A stretch of 64,000 nucleotides of DNA from positions 20,910 to 84,909 of the forward strand of contig JBGTCD010000134.1 of NCBI GenBank assembly GCA_041749015.1. Reading direction: 5' to 3'. A program made the position numbers and the translations under genes. Origin of the DNA: JBGTCD01 sp041749015. GTDB lineage: Bacteria; Bacteroidota; Bacteroidia; Cytophagales; Cyclobacteriaceae. A model generated the notes under the pieces. That model saw only the letters and a program-made list of their open reading frames with translations. It was not told where the DNA came from and made no database searches. Positions 51,635 through 61,491 of the stretch are shown one piece after another; position 1 is the first letter of the stretch; each line of letters opens with the position of its first letter.

Positions 51635-53962
51635 TTACCTTCTAAAAATCCTACCTAAAAAGCCCCATCTGCTTTTCGGCTCTTCGTAATATCCATAGCC
51701 ATAGGAATTCCGCTCTTTTCGGTCTTGTCCATTAAAGATTATGGCAAGTTTAGAAGTATCATTCATTTTGGCCAGCCTGTTAAGGGTTTTGGTAAAGGCG
51801 ATTTTGGAATAATGTGCTTTGAATACATAGAGGCATAAATCAGCCTTTTTCATAGCCAATTGACCATCTGTGACCAACCCCACGGGAGGGGTGTCTAAGA
51901 AGATCATTTGATAGTCTTTTTTAAGTTTGGTGAGCATATCATCCATTTTGCCATTGACCAGCAACTCCGATGGATTGGGAGGATTAGGGCCTGCCGGAAT
52001 AAACTGAAGCCCTTCTATGGAGGTATTCTGAATGCAATCCTCAAAATTATCCTTGCCTGATAATATGGTACTCATCCCTTTGTGTTGGGATATATCGCCG
52101 GTTAGTAGCTGCTGAATCTTGGATTTACGCATATCCAGATCCAGAATTACGGTCCGCTTACCGCTCATTGCATGGGCAGCAGCAAGATTGATGGTCACAA
52201 AAGACTTGCCCTCACCGCTAATGGTTGAAGTAGTGCTAAGCACCTTGGGGCCTGGGCCCGGTAGCATGAACTCCAGGTTGGTTCTCAAAGAACGAAAGGC
52301 TTCGCTGATGGCTGATTTGGGCTGCTGATCGATAATGACTCCCTGACCATTATTTTGGTTGGCACTTGGGATCATCCCTAAAATTGGCGTATGGGTGACT
52401 TTTTCCAGTTCGGATAAATGCGTGATTTTATTATTGAACAGGTAGACTAACCCCAGAAAAATAAAGCAAAGCATTAGGCTGACTACAAGGCTGGCACCAT
52501 GCACTAAAATCTTGTTTGGAGAAATAGGCTGCTTGGGTAGAGAGGCAGGGGCAAGGATCTTAAAGTCCGGAGTGGTGCCTGCATCGGTTATTTCAAATTG
52601 TGCTTTAGTCTGCATGAGGGCGGTAAATAGCTCCTCGTAAATCTTATAAAACCTCTGGGCCTTTTTAAATTCAGTGCCTTTGGCTGGAAGTTCTTTGAAT
52701 GAGGCTTCAAGTCTGTTTTTTTGCTTTTCCAATTCCCTATTTTGCTCTTGTAAATTGGTCAATGCAAAACCTAATTTTTCCTTCACAGACGCATAAATCG
52801 TTTGAAGTTCCTGCTCCTTTTGTTGATAAGAATAGGTGATCTCGTTGTAGGTAAGGGCTATCCTGTCAAGATCAGACCTTATTTCCTCGTACCTCATTAA
52901 TTCATCTTTAATTTCAGGGCCTAAGGCGGGGCTTCTGGCCATGGAAATGGAAAGTGGTTTACCTGCCTCCAGATCGACCATTACTAAACGGATTTGATTA
53001 ATACGGCGATTAAGGTCAAATCTTTGGGAATCGATCTCATTGATTGCGGCAATGGTTTTCATGAGATCAAGATCAAGGTTAAGGGTCCTGTTTTCAATGG
53101 TGAAGGCTTCTGTATATGCCTCATTTTCCTCCATTACCTCTTCGATACGGTCCAACTCCTCAGCAAGCCATTCGATCTTTTGTTTGTTGGCCTGTTTTTT
53201 TTCCAAATCAGAATACACCATATACAAGGTGTCGATAGCATGCACCAGGTCCCTGGCTTTTACTGCATTATGATCCCTAAAGGAAATTCTAATAATCTTG
53301 GCATTAAGATTACTGGGCACTACCTCCAGATTGCTTTCCAGATTTAGTATTAACGCCTCGCGGCTGTTAAGTCTGAAGTAATGTTCCTCATCTATTGAGG
53401 GAGTGTAATGGGATGTCAGGGAGATGATCAGTTCAAAATGTTCATTCTCTATCTTTTCACCATAAGCATGGATGGTCTCATACTTCTCTTCCTTATATGC
53501 ATATTTGAGCCGGTATTTTTCAGAATCAATCAGATCCACATGAATATTGCGGTCCATAAAATTGTCATTCTTCAATTTTATGTCTGCCTTGAATGGAGAT
53601 GCCTTATACTTTTCATCGTCAAGCACCTTCCCTTTTGTAAAATAGCTCATGGAAAGGTCCACCTCATCCAGTACTTTATTGAAAAAAAGTTTGGAACGGA
53701 TCAACTCAATTTCCCCGGATATGATGTTGAAATTTTGGTTCTCTGCAAAAGTGGCGATACCCAGTTCTGAAGCCTCACTTTTTATATCCAGCCTTAGCTC
53801 CGAAACGGACTCATAAACAGGCTTTTTCCAGCGGATAAAGAATAAATAACCGACTGTATTAATTACAAAGAAAATAAGCAGGAGCAATAGCAGGTTTTTT
53901 CTAAAAACAGAAAGAAATTTTTCGGAATCAAAACCAGGGAGGATGTTATTTTGGTTTTCCAA
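51635..53962 (-). CDS. Wzc-like polysaccharide co-polymerase and tyrosine autokinase
   Basis: 775 residues from a TTG start (no ATG fits before the N-terminal helix). Layout: transmembrane helix 1 at about 25-45, a Wzz periplasmic domain with long coiled coil (about 50-490, including a GNVR-like region near the second membrane helix), helix 2 at about 505-527, and a cytoplasmic BY-kinase. The kinase has Walker A STISGEGKSF, Walker A' VILDLDMR and Walker B IFLDTPPVG, and ends in a Tyr cluster (NSYGYGYYEEP) that is autophosphorylated. It regulates length and export of exopolysaccharide with the Wza-like protein 17 bases upstream, and is the target of the CpsB-like phosphatase. Confidence 0.95.
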   Translation of the reverse strand: MENQNNILPGFDSEKFLSVFRKNLLLLLLIFFVINTVGYLFFIRWKKPVYESVSELRLDIKSEASELGIATFAENQNFNIISGEIELIRSKLFFNKVLDEVDLSMSYFTKGKVLDDEKYKASPFKADIKLKNDNFMDRNIHVDLIDSEKYRLKYAYKEEKYETIHAYGEKIENEHFELIISLTSHYTPSIDEEHYFRLNSREALILNLESNLEVVPSNLNAKIIRISFRDHNAVKARDLVHAIDTLYMVYSDLEKKQANKQKIEWLAEELDRIEEVMEENEAYTEAFTIENRTLNLDLDLMKTIAAINEIDSQRFDLNRRINQIRLVMVDLEAGKPLSISMARSPALGPEIKDELMRYEEIRSDLDRIALTYNEITYSYQQKEQELQTIYASVKEKLGFALTNLQEQNRELEKQKNRLEASFKELPAKGTEFKKAQRFYKIYEELFTALMQTKAQFEITDAGTTPDFKILAPASLPKQPISPNKILVHGASLVVSLMLCFIFLGLVYLFNNKITHLSELEKVTHTPILGMIPSANQNNGQGVIIDQQPKSAISEAFRSLRTNLEFMLPGPGPKVLSTTSTISGEGKSFVTINLAAAHAMSGKRTVILDLDMRKSKIQQLLTGDISQHKGMSTILSGKDNFEDCIQNTSIEGLQFIPAGPNPPNPSELLVNGKMDDMLTKLKKDYQMIFLDTPPVGLVTDGQLAMKKADLCLYVFKAHYSKIAFTKTLNRLAKMNDTSKLAIIFNGQDRKERNSYGYGYYEEPKSRWGFLGRIFRR

Positions 53963-53979
53963 AATATTGATTTAAATGA

Positions 53980-54753
53980 TTAATTATTTAAAGCTATAAT
54001 CACTGCAATGACCGATACAGCACTGGTAATGATCGAAATGAAGGGCCCGTAATCCCGAATCCCTTCCCTTCCGGGCCTTATTACTGGTTCTATGTAGATA
54101 ATGTCCCCGGGCTTAATCTTTACCATGGAGTCTCTATACCCACCTATAGTACTCAAATCAATCACCTGAAAATCACTGCCCCGGATTAGCCTGATATTTT
54201 GTGCTTTCATATCAATAGGCAGGTTTTCGGCCAAAGCGAGCACTTCAATTAATGACATATTTTCATTTTCCAGCGGTACCACCCTCCCAGGTACTGCGCC
54301 AAGAATTACAGCCCTTTTATTCAGGAATTCCAATATTACAAAGCATCCTTTGTAATACTGGTTGTATTCCGCTTCCAGTAATCTTGAAGCTTCAAACAGC
54401 GTTAATCCCTCGACCTTTATCAGACCGATTTGCGGAAACTGTACAGTGCCATCACTCTGGACCAGATGCCTGACCTCCGGTCTTCTGAGCATCTGCCCGC
54501 CCCCAGGCAAGTCTCTCAAAAGCTCAAAATCAGGATCAATAATTCTTTCCCCTTCATTGGAAAACACCTTGAGATTCAAGAGATCATTAGGCTGAATTTT
54601 GTAATTGCTTTCTACCTCCCAGGCAGCCTCATTGATGGCTTCATAGTCCTGATCTACCTGAAACATTATGCCTTGCTTATAAGACTGACACCCTAAGACA
54701 ATAGTACCTGCAAACAGCACAAAAAATAACTTCTTATAAAAAATTGTGTCCAT
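53980..54753 (-). CDS. Wza-like polysaccharide export lipoprotein
   Basis: 257 residues from the ATG at 54753 (a GTG two codons earlier is less likely). Lipoprotein signal ending TIVLGC. Polysaccharide-export (Poly_export) domain at about 48-140 (NYKIQPNDLLNLKVFS, VQSDGTVQFPQIGLIKVEGL), then an SLBB-like segment (CFVILEFLNKRAVILGAVPGRV in pieces) and a C-terminal hydrophobic helix (ISIITSAVSVIAVIIAL). Bacteroidota members lack the large Wza barrel domain and use this helix for anchoring. It forms the outer-membrane export channel with the Wzc-like protein encoded 17 bases downstream. Confidence 0.94.
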   Translation of the reverse strand: MDTIFYKKLFFVLFAGTIVLGCQSYKQGIMFQVDQDYEAINEAAWEVESNYKIQPNDLLNLKVFSNEGERIIDPDFELLRDLPGGGQMLRRPEVRHLVQSDGTVQFPQIGLIKVEGLTLFEASRLLEAEYNQYYKGCFVILEFLNKRAVILGAVPGRVVPLENENMSLIEVLALAENLPIDMKAQNIRLIRGSDFQVIDLSTIGGYRDSMVKIKPGDIIYIEPVIRPGREGIRDYGPFISIITSAVSVIAVIIALNN

Positions 54754-54786
54754 ACCCACTAATTGGTCCGAAAATTAATCAAAAAA

Positions 54787-55326
54787 TCAGAGTTTATCGC
54801 AGAAATCCTTAAAGGATGGTAATGCCAGGTCTTTGGCAGAAACAATAGGGTCATGAGCACCCCAGTCAATATTAAGATCAGGATCGTCGTAGCGAATGCC
54901 TATTTCTGATTCTTTGCTGTAATTAGCAGTACATTTGTAAAGGAATATAGCATCTTCCAAAGCGTAAAAACCATGCCCAAAGCCTGGAGGGATCATAAGA
55001 ATATTGTGCAGTTTGCTATCCAATATGCAAGAATAAGTTTTACCAAAAGTAGGACTGCCCTTTCTTAAATCAACAGCAACATCCAGTACCTTGCCACCGG
55101 CTACCCGCACCAGCTTACCCTGCTCATTAGGTGATATCTGAAGGTGAAGGCCCCTCAATACGCCCTTTTTTGAAAAGGACTGATTTTCCTGAACGAAATT
55201 AGAATCTAAACCAACGCCTTTGAGCCAGGCATCCCTGTACGTCTCGAGAAAATACCCTCTCTCATCCGGAATTATATCGGGAAATAGTTCCACCATCCCC
55301 TTGAAACCGGTTTCTTTAATAGTCAT
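54787..55326 (-). CDS. rfbC: dTDP-4-dehydrorhamnose 3,5-epimerase
   Basis: 179 residues, cupin fold, usual length. Landmarks are DERGYFLETYR near the start, QENQSFSKKGVLRGLHLQ with the catalytic His, PPGFGHGFYALED with the catalytic Tyr/Asp region, and YKCTANYSKESEIGIRYDDP. The enzyme makes dTDP-4-keto-L-rhamnose; rfbA, rfbB and rfbD are not in this window, so rhamnose synthesis is either split across the genome or this protein serves a different dTDP-sugar. It lies between the glycosyltransferase and the export gene. Confidence 0.94.
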   Translation of the reverse strand: MTIKETGFKGMVELFPDIIPDERGYFLETYRDAWLKGVGLDSNFVQENQSFSKKGVLRGLHLQISPNEQGKLVRVAGGKVLDVAVDLRKGSPTFGKTYSCILDSKLHNILMIPPGFGHGFYALEDAIFLYKCTANYSKESEIGIRYDDPDLNIDWGAHDPIVSAKDLALPSFKDFCDKL

Positions 55327-55341
55327 GAAGTAAGATAATGA

Positions 55342-56448
55342 TTATTGTTTAAAAGTATGGATGGATTCCAGGTATTTATCTATGACAATCTGTTCGTTGA
55401 ATTTTTGTTCAATAAGTTTTCGGCCGTTTGCTCCCAATATTTTAAGTTCTCTTGCTGGCAAATCGGCCATTTTTTTCATTTTTTCGGCTAAATCCTGAGC
55501 ATTTTTGAGCTCGCAAAGAAACCCATTATGATTGTCCATCACCACATTGTTACACCCCGCTACATTGGTAGCTACAATTGGCTTACCGGATGAGGCTGCT
55601 TCAAGTAAGGTTCTAGGGGTGCCTTCCCGGTAGGAGGGTAGTACTACGCAGTCTGCTTTTGCAATAATGGGGCGTACATCGTGGGTTGTTCCGAGATATT
55701 CTACCACATTTTCACTTATCCAGGTGTTTATAATCTCTTCCGGAATGCCTCTCCGATGCAAAATATCTTTAGCTCCCATTAACTGGAATCGGGCATCCAT
55801 GCCCTGATTTCTGAGCAATTTGATGGCTTCTATGTATTCCAGAATTCCCTTATCATGGATCAATCTGGATATCATCAGGAATGTAAATTTTTGATTCTTG
55901 GAAAAGGCTGTAGCAGCAAAATAGTTTGGGTCAATCCCGGACCCGGGAATTAAGTCTGAAATGGACTCTTTGACAATTTTTTTCTTCACAAAAAATTTAA
56001 GGTCGTCCTCATTTTGGAAAAATATTTTACGGGGAAACCTGAAAGAGATTTTATATAAAGCAATGGCTATTTTTGACACTAGATTGTCTTTCATAAATAC
56101 GGTACCCAATCCACAAACATTATTGATGACAGGTATCCGCAACAAGGAGGCTGCTATGGTGCCATAAATATTGGGCTTAATGGTATAGTGCAAAATGATG
56201 TCTGGTTTGATCTTGCGGTAGATGGCCCACAATTCAATTATTAATGCGGAGTCCTTCAAGGGATTGGCGCCCCGGCTATCCATCCTAACAGGAACAAAAT
56301 GACATCCGGCTTCTTGAAGAAGTTTGGAATATTCATCATGGGGAGCAATGGCATAAACCTCTATTCCACTGTTGATCAGGGCTTTTACCAGGCCCATCCT
56401 GAAATTATAAATGTTCCAGGAGGTATTTAAAACTATCGCTACTTTCAT
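55342..56448 (-). CDS. Glycosyltransferase family 4 protein
   Basis: 368 residues, GT-B fold. N-terminal KVAIVLNTSWNIYNFRMGLVK and DIILHYTIKPNIYGTIAA belong to the acceptor-binding half; the C-terminal half carries SRLIHDKGILEYIEA and the E-x7-E motif in PSYREGTPRTLLEAASSGKP. These are retaining glycosyltransferases that extend lipid-linked oligosaccharides; the closest remembered type is the PglA/CapM-like branch, but the sugar is not known. It starts the cluster: the upstream 190-base gap separates it from the divergent hflX. With only one glycosyltransferase and no flippase or polymerase here, the cluster is incomplete in this window. Confidence 0.93.
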   Translation of the reverse strand: MKVAIVLNTSWNIYNFRMGLVKALINSGIEVYAIAPHDEYSKLLQEAGCHFVPVRMDSRGANPLKDSALIIELWAIYRKIKPDIILHYTIKPNIYGTIAASLLRIPVINNVCGLGTVFMKDNLVSKIAIALYKISFRFPRKIFFQNEDDLKFFVKKKIVKESISDLIPGSGIDPNYFAATAFSKNQKFTFLMISRLIHDKGILEYIEAIKLLRNQGMDARFQLMGAKDILHRRGIPEEIINTWISENVVEYLGTTHDVRPIIAKADCVVLPSYREGTPRTLLEAASSGKPIVATNVAGCNNVVMDNHNGFLCELKNAQDLAEKMKKMADLPARELKILGANGRKLIEQKFNEQIVIDKYLESIHTFKQ

Positions 56449-56647
56449 TAAATAGAGGTGATTAAAGACAACTACCAGGCATACATACCAGAAAGGCCTG
56501 TTAGGTAATTGCTTTTAAATATATTACTTTAAATTAATTACCCCAAAAAGAAAATGTACAATTTTACTAACGGCAGGACTTTCAATACTTATTGTCAAAA
56601 TGGGAGGATGGAAATTTTACATTGATTAGTTTTGTTGTTTGAAACAC

Positions 56648-57829
56648 ATGGAAGAAGTAGAACAAGGCAAAATAATCAGCAAGGCCATTTTAGTAGCGGT
56701 AGAGCCACGTTTTCAGGAGCATGAGGTTACCATGGAGTACCTTAATGAACTGGAATTTTTGGCTGCCACCCTGGATATCAATATTGTTTCAAAGTTTATC
56801 CAAAAACTGGATAAACCTGACAATTCCACTTTTATCGGTAAGGGTAAAATAGAAGAAATAGGCCAGGTAGTTAATGAGGAAGAGGTTGATGCTGTGATCT
56901 TTGATGATGACCTATCGCCCTCCCAGGTCCGGAATCTTGAGAAAATGCTAAAATGCACTATTTATGACCGAAGTCTTTTGATCCTGGACATTTTCCTTAA
57001 AAGAGCGCAAACTGCACAAGCCCGTACCCAGGTGGCCTTGGCGCGAAACGAATATTTACTACCTAGATTGACCAGAATGTGGACCCACCTTGAGCGACAG
57101 CGTGGTGGTACCGGGACCAGGGGTGGTGCCGGTGAGAAGGAAATTGAGACTGATAGAAGGATCATCCGCAATCAGATCACTGTGCTGAAGAAGAAGCTGG
57201 AAAAAATCGAAAAACAATCTCAGACACAAAGAAAAGGGCGTTCAAACATTGTAAAGGTGGCCCTGGTGGGCTATACCAATGTAGGCAAATCCACTATTAT
57301 GAAGCTGCTTTCCAAAGCCGACGTATTTGCTGAGGATAAATTATTTGCCACGGTGGATTCTACAGTTCGAAAGGTATCCTTAGGGCAAATCCCATTTTTA
57401 CTTACAGATACTGTTGGGTTCATCCGCAAGTTACCCCACGGTCTGATTGAGTGCTTCAAGTCTACTCTCGATGAGATTAGGGAGGCTGATATTTTAATTC
57501 ATGTGGTAGATATCTCACATCCTGCACATGAGGATCATATCCTAGTGGTGAATGAAACCCTCAAGGAAATTGGGGCAGGTGACAAACCTACGCTTCTTGT
57601 ACTCAATAAAATTGATTTGCTGAAAAACACTTTTGAGGATGAGGATGGGGCTCCATTGGAGCGACTCAACCGCTCTTATTGGAAGGGGTATTCAGATAAT
57701 GTCTCCTTTTTATCAGCGGTAAACAAAGAAAATCTCGATGATTTTCGCAATACCGTATTAAATATGGTAGAAATAGAACATAAGAAGATATATCCCAATT
57801 ATATCAATTCACCCTATCAGATACACTAA
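56648..57829 (+). CDS. hflX: HflX ribosome-associated GTPase
   Basis: 393 residues from the ATG at 56648; a TTG three codons earlier is also in frame. N-terminal HflX domain (KAILVAVEPRF, FIGKGKIEEIGQVV, DDDLSPSQVRNLE, YDRSLLILDIF), a long coiled-coil linker (ERQRGGTGTRGGAGEKEIE), and a G domain with G1 GYTNVGKST, G3 DTVGF and G4 NKID. HflX splits stalled ribosomes after heat or antibiotic stress. A TAGTTTTG sequence at 56627-56634 fits the -7 consensus but would put the start of transcription very near the first codon, so I do not list it as a promoter. Confidence 0.95.
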   Translation: MEEVEQGKIISKAILVAVEPRFQEHEVTMEYLNELEFLAATLDINIVSKFIQKLDKPDNSTFIGKGKIEEIGQVVNEEEVDAVIFDDDLSPSQVRNLEKMLKCTIYDRSLLILDIFLKRAQTAQARTQVALARNEYLLPRLTRMWTHLERQRGGTGTRGGAGEKEIETDRRIIRNQITVLKKKLEKIEKQSQTQRKGRSNIVKVALVGYTNVGKSTIMKLLSKADVFAEDKLFATVDSTVRKVSLGQIPFLLTDTVGFIRKLPHGLIECFKSTLDEIREADILIHVVDISHPAHEDHILVVNETLKEIGAGDKPTLLVLNKIDLLKNTFEDEDGAPLERLNRSYWKGYSDNVSFLSAVNKENLDDFRNTVLNMVEIEHKKIYPNYINSPYQIH

Positions 57830-58037
57830 TCTCTCTCCAGAGCACCTGAATTTTTAATTTAGCTTTGTTTCCTTACATAGCTGTTGAAACCTTGGTTTCC
57901 CCTTAATCCTTTTGCCATTATAGCTCGTTCTTTGTAAAGTTGGATAATGAGATTTTCACGGGAGCCCTCCGGACACTAAGAAATACTTGATATATTGAAA
58001 AGGCCCCTTATTTTTTGAAAATATTTACTTGATCAAT

Positions 58038-60968
58038 ATGAGCAAACATGGCGATATATGGAAGGCTGCATCAAAGCCTGACAATGAGGTGGAAAGGTTA
58101 GAGGCCTTGCGGGAATATATGATATTGGATACTCTGCCGGAAGAGGAATTTGAGGCTATTACCAGTCAGGCCCAAACGATTTGTAAGGTACCAATAGCAA
58201 TTATTTCATTAATGGATGCCGACCGACAGTGGTTTAAGTCTGTTCAGGGATGGGATTGTAAAGAGACCTCCCGAGAGGATTCCATCTGTCAATACACCGT
58301 TCTCCAAAATAATATTCTTGAGATCAGTGATTTAAGTAAGGATCCCCTATTTAAGAACAACCCCTATGTGGTTGAAGAGGGCGGGATCCGGTTTTATGCT
58401 GGTGTTCCATTAACTAACTCAAAGGGATTTTCCATTGGTACTCTGTGCGTGATAGATACCCAACCCAAAGTGCTTACGGATGAAGAGAAAACAGCACTTA
58501 AAGCCTTAGCATTCTCAATAATTACGCTTATAGAGGCCAAGCACCAAAAGAAGTTGCTTTTAGAAAAAACGCAAAAGTTAGAAGAATCTAATCGCGAACT
58601 GGTCAATTTTCAAAAAATATTACAAGATAAGGTAGATGAAATGCACCTGATGCGTACTACTCTGCAAAAAACAGAGGAGAAGGTAAGGCATTTTTTGGAG
58701 TTGGCACAGGATATGATTTTTAATATCAATGGTTCCGGCGCGTTTGTTTATATCAATCCGGCTTCGGAAAAGATCATGGGGTATACCTCCAAAGAATTGC
58801 GGAAGAAGCATTTCCTGGACTTTATTCATCCCGATTATGCCCAGGGGATCAGAGATCAAATTTCGGATGACCTTAAAAATACCAAAACCAATGCCTACTA
58901 TGAATATCCTGTGTTGACCAAGAATAATGAGACCGTTTGGCTCAGTATGAATATCAACTTCATCTGGGAGAATGGATTGGTTGAGGAGATCAAAATTTTT
59001 GGCCGGGATATTACGGATAGACGCCTCGCCGAGGAATTGTTAAAGGAAAAGGAAAGGCTCTTGCAGGAAACACAAGCTATCGCCATGCTCGGTGGTTGGG
59101 AATTTGATTTTCAAACAGGGGAGCTCAAATGGACAGAAGAAGTTTTCCGAATCTATGGTATGCCTCCAAGGAAGGGGAGCGTTGATCTGGCTGAGGTATT
59201 AAAGTATTACCTACCTGAAGATCAGGCATTGTTTACAGAATGGATAGAGAAGTGGAGAACCGGGGTTGACCCGGAACGGTTGGAATTACAAATACAACCT
59301 CCCGGACAAGAAAAAGTAAAATGGGTTTGCATTGATGTCAAGAAAATCAGACCGAGTCAAAAGAAAGGGAAGGTATACGGTACCATTCAGGACATCACTC
59401 AGAGAAAATTAGATCAGATAGGTCTGATAGCAGCACGCCAGGAGGCATTAGCCGCGGTAAATGCCAGGGAGCAGTTTCTCTCTACCATGAGCCATGAGAT
59501 CAGAACCCCACTGAATGCGGTACTAGGAATTACCCAGATCCTTACCGAGGAAGATCCAAAGCCCGAACAAATCCACAATTTAAAAACACTGAAATTCTCA
59601 GCCAATAACCTATTGGTTTTGGTTAATGATATTCTGGATTTTAATAAGCTGGAATCGGGAATGGTCCAATTGGAGCATATAGATTTTAGCCTTGAGGAGT
59701 TGGTTACTGGTTTGACTCAATCATTCAAGTTTAAGACCAAGGAAAAAGGTATTTTACTGGATCTGCAAATAGATCCAAAATTACCAGAAATGTTGATAGG
59801 TGATCCCACCCGTCTGGGTCAAATTCTGAACAACCTAATGAGCAATGCCTTAAAATTTACCCACAACGGGCAAATTAAAGTTAAAGTTGATCTGGTTGAT
59901 TTAAGGGGGGAGGAAGCTAAAATCAGGTTTGCAGTTACGGATACGGGTATCGGAATTGCTCAGGATCAGTTAGAAAGGATATTTGAAGACTTTACCCAGG
60001 CCAATCAGGATACCACCCGAAAATACGGTGGCACAGGGTTGGGGCTCTCTATTTCCAGAAAATTGGTAGGAATGATGGGGGGTGAAATCAAAGTAACCAG
60101 CGAAGAGGGTGTTGGCTCTGAATTTTCATTTGAGTTGGCAATGAACAAGTCAAGCAATGAATTTGTCGAAAAAAGACCCACAGCCCCAAAAGCGGACTTT
60201 ACTTCTTTAAAGTCACTTGATTTAAAAATATTAGTGGCTGAGGATAATGAGATCAACCAATATATTGCTGATAAGTTTTTGACCAAATGGGGCATCAAGG
60301 CCGACTTTGCTTCTGATGGTCAACAAGCTCTTGAAAAGGTAAAGAAGACCAGGTATGATATGATCCTAATGGATTTACAAATGCCCGTAATGGATGGATA
60401 CAAATCATCGGTAGCAATTAGAGCCATGATGGACCCACACTATAGTGTTGTCCCAATCATTGCTTTGACAGCCTCAGCAATCCTGGATGTCCAGGAGAAG
60501 GTTTACAGAGCAGGCATGACGGACTATTTGTCTAAACCGTTCATAGCGGAGGACCTTTATAACCTATTGGTCAGCTATATTCCAGAAGATAAAAAGGCTT
60601 TGATCAAAAAAGGGCAGGTAAAGAAGGATCATATTTTGGATGTTTTAGAGAAGCAAACCAGAGGGGATGCTGATTATAAGGCCCAATTGAAAACCTTGTA
60701 TATTAAATCTTTCAGAGAGTTACAAGAAGATTATGGTAATGCATTGGATATCCATGATACCGCTGGAATCAAAATGTTAATTCATAAATATAAATCACAA
60801 ATCAACTGGCTAAATCTTCCCCATTTGGCAGATTTGATGGGAGAAGGGTTATATTATCTTGAGTCGGGTAATTTCAAACCCGGCGATTTATGGACTAACA
60901 AGGTAGAAGTTGCGCAAATCTGCGATGCGATAATCTCAGAGATGATTGATTTGGAGGCAGTAGCCTGA
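58038..60968 (+). CDS. Hybrid sensor histidine kinase (GAF-PAS-PAS-HK-REC-Hpt-like)
   Basis: 976 residues from the ATG at 58038. Order: GAF (about 22-165), coiled-coil linker, two PAS domains (about 218-335 and 340-455), HisKA with His486 in STMSHEIRTPLN, HATPase with GDPTRLGQILNNLMSNALKF and GGTGLGLSISRKL, a receiver domain with Asp779 (MDLQMPVMDG), and a C-terminal Hpt-like helix bundle with His916 (LIHKYKSQINWL). There is no transmembrane segment, so it senses a cytoplasmic signal; the GAF ligand is unknown. No response regulator is next to it, so phosphotransfer to an unlinked regulator through the Hpt-like domain is likely. A terminator follows. Confidence 0.94.
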   Translation: MSKHGDIWKAASKPDNEVERLEALREYMILDTLPEEEFEAITSQAQTICKVPIAIISLMDADRQWFKSVQGWDCKETSREDSICQYTVLQNNILEISDLSKDPLFKNNPYVVEEGGIRFYAGVPLTNSKGFSIGTLCVIDTQPKVLTDEEKTALKALAFSIITLIEAKHQKKLLLEKTQKLEESNRELVNFQKILQDKVDEMHLMRTTLQKTEEKVRHFLELAQDMIFNINGSGAFVYINPASEKIMGYTSKELRKKHFLDFIHPDYAQGIRDQISDDLKNTKTNAYYEYPVLTKNNETVWLSMNINFIWENGLVEEIKIFGRDITDRRLAEELLKEKERLLQETQAIAMLGGWEFDFQTGELKWTEEVFRIYGMPPRKGSVDLAEVLKYYLPEDQALFTEWIEKWRTGVDPERLELQIQPPGQEKVKWVCIDVKKIRPSQKKGKVYGTIQDITQRKLDQIGLIAARQEALAAVNAREQFLSTMSHEIRTPLNAVLGITQILTEEDPKPEQIHNLKTLKFSANNLLVLVNDILDFNKLESGMVQLEHIDFSLEELVTGLTQSFKFKTKEKGILLDLQIDPKLPEMLIGDPTRLGQILNNLMSNALKFTHNGQIKVKVDLVDLRGEEAKIRFAVTDTGIGIAQDQLERIFEDFTQANQDTTRKYGGTGLGLSISRKLVGMMGGEIKVTSEEGVGSEFSFELAMNKSSNEFVEKRPTAPKADFTSLKSLDLKILVAEDNEINQYIADKFLTKWGIKADFASDGQQALEKVKKTRYDMILMDLQMPVMDGYKSSVAIRAMMDPHYSVVPIIALTASAILDVQEKVYRAGMTDYLSKPFIAEDLYNLLVSYIPEDKKALIKKGQVKKDHILDVLEKQTRGDADYKAQLKTLYIKSFRELQEDYGNALDIHDTAGIKMLIHKYKSQINWLNLPHLADLMGEGLYYLESGNFKPGDLWTNKVEVAQICDAIISEMIDLEAVA

Positions 60969-61027
60969 TTCCTGCAATTCTTTATGTCGGGGCAGGTTGG
61001 CCCTACCACAAAATTTATTAATTTTAC

Positions 61028-61059
61028 GGCCTGATTTACATATCAGGCCTTTTACTTTT
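61028..61059 (+). terminator. Rho-independent terminator of the histidine kinase gene
   Basis: Perfect 8-bp stem GGCCTGAT/ATCAGGCC (61028-61035 with 61042-61049), six-base loop, followed by TTTTACTTTTT. It lies 60 bases after the stop. The rest of the gap up to the tRNA holds a second short hairpin (ACCGGA/TCCGGT at 61089-61110) of unknown role. Confidence 0.85.
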
Positions 61060-61126
61060 TGAGTATTGTACCACATTTAAGCAATAAGACCGGATGTTAG
61101 AATTTCCGGTTGAGAGAATTTTTTTT

Positions 61127-61198
61127 GGTCTCGTAGTTCAATGGATAGAATAGGAGTTTCCTAAACTCTAGATGCAAGTTCGATTCTTGCCGAGACCA
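61127..61198 (+). tRNA. tRNA-Arg, anticodon CCT
   Basis: 72-base cloverleaf. Acceptor stem GGTCTCG/CGAGACC, D arm GTTC...GAAT, anticodon stem GGAGT/ACTCT with loop TTCCTAA (anticodon CCT, decoding AGG), T arm GCAAG-TTCGATT-CTTGC, discriminator A at 61198. CCA is not encoded, as is usual in Bacteroidota. A run of eight Ts lies directly before the first base. Confidence 0.95.
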
Positions 61199-61491
61199 CA
61201 AATTAAGATTGTATCATTCAAGTAGCGGGGCCTTGTTTATTTGATATTTCTTATCATCCCCGCAGCCAATTTTTCAAATTTTTCTTTAAAAATGAGAGTC
61301 CTGGATGAGAATTTTGAGACTACCCCTGTCCCCATCTCACTTTTGAAAAGGACACCTATTTTATAAATCAGGGTTTATTTATCTTAGTTTAAATTCCAAT
61401 AGAGCGTAAATTCATCTGCAAAAAGTTGCGGCCATTTTTTTATCTGGATGAATTAAATTTTATATTTCGCTTTGATAAGTGTGTTTGGCCA
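61199..61491. other. Non-coding gap between tRNA-Arg and the ECF sigma gene
   Basis: About 290 bases of AT-rich sequence. I see no promoter matching the consensus, no integrase or attachment-site duplication of the tRNA 3' end, and no credible short gene. An in-frame TTG at 61426 lies in this stretch but the sequence after it is not like a sigma factor. Confidence 0.4.

Noticed and set aside
56627..56634. TAGTTTTG as the hflX promoter
   Set aside because: Fits the -7 element but has no -33 partner and would place the transcript start within about ten bases of the start codon.
61127..61491. tRNA-Arg as an integration site for a mobile element
   Set aside because: No integrase and no repeated copy of the tRNA 3' end is seen downstream.
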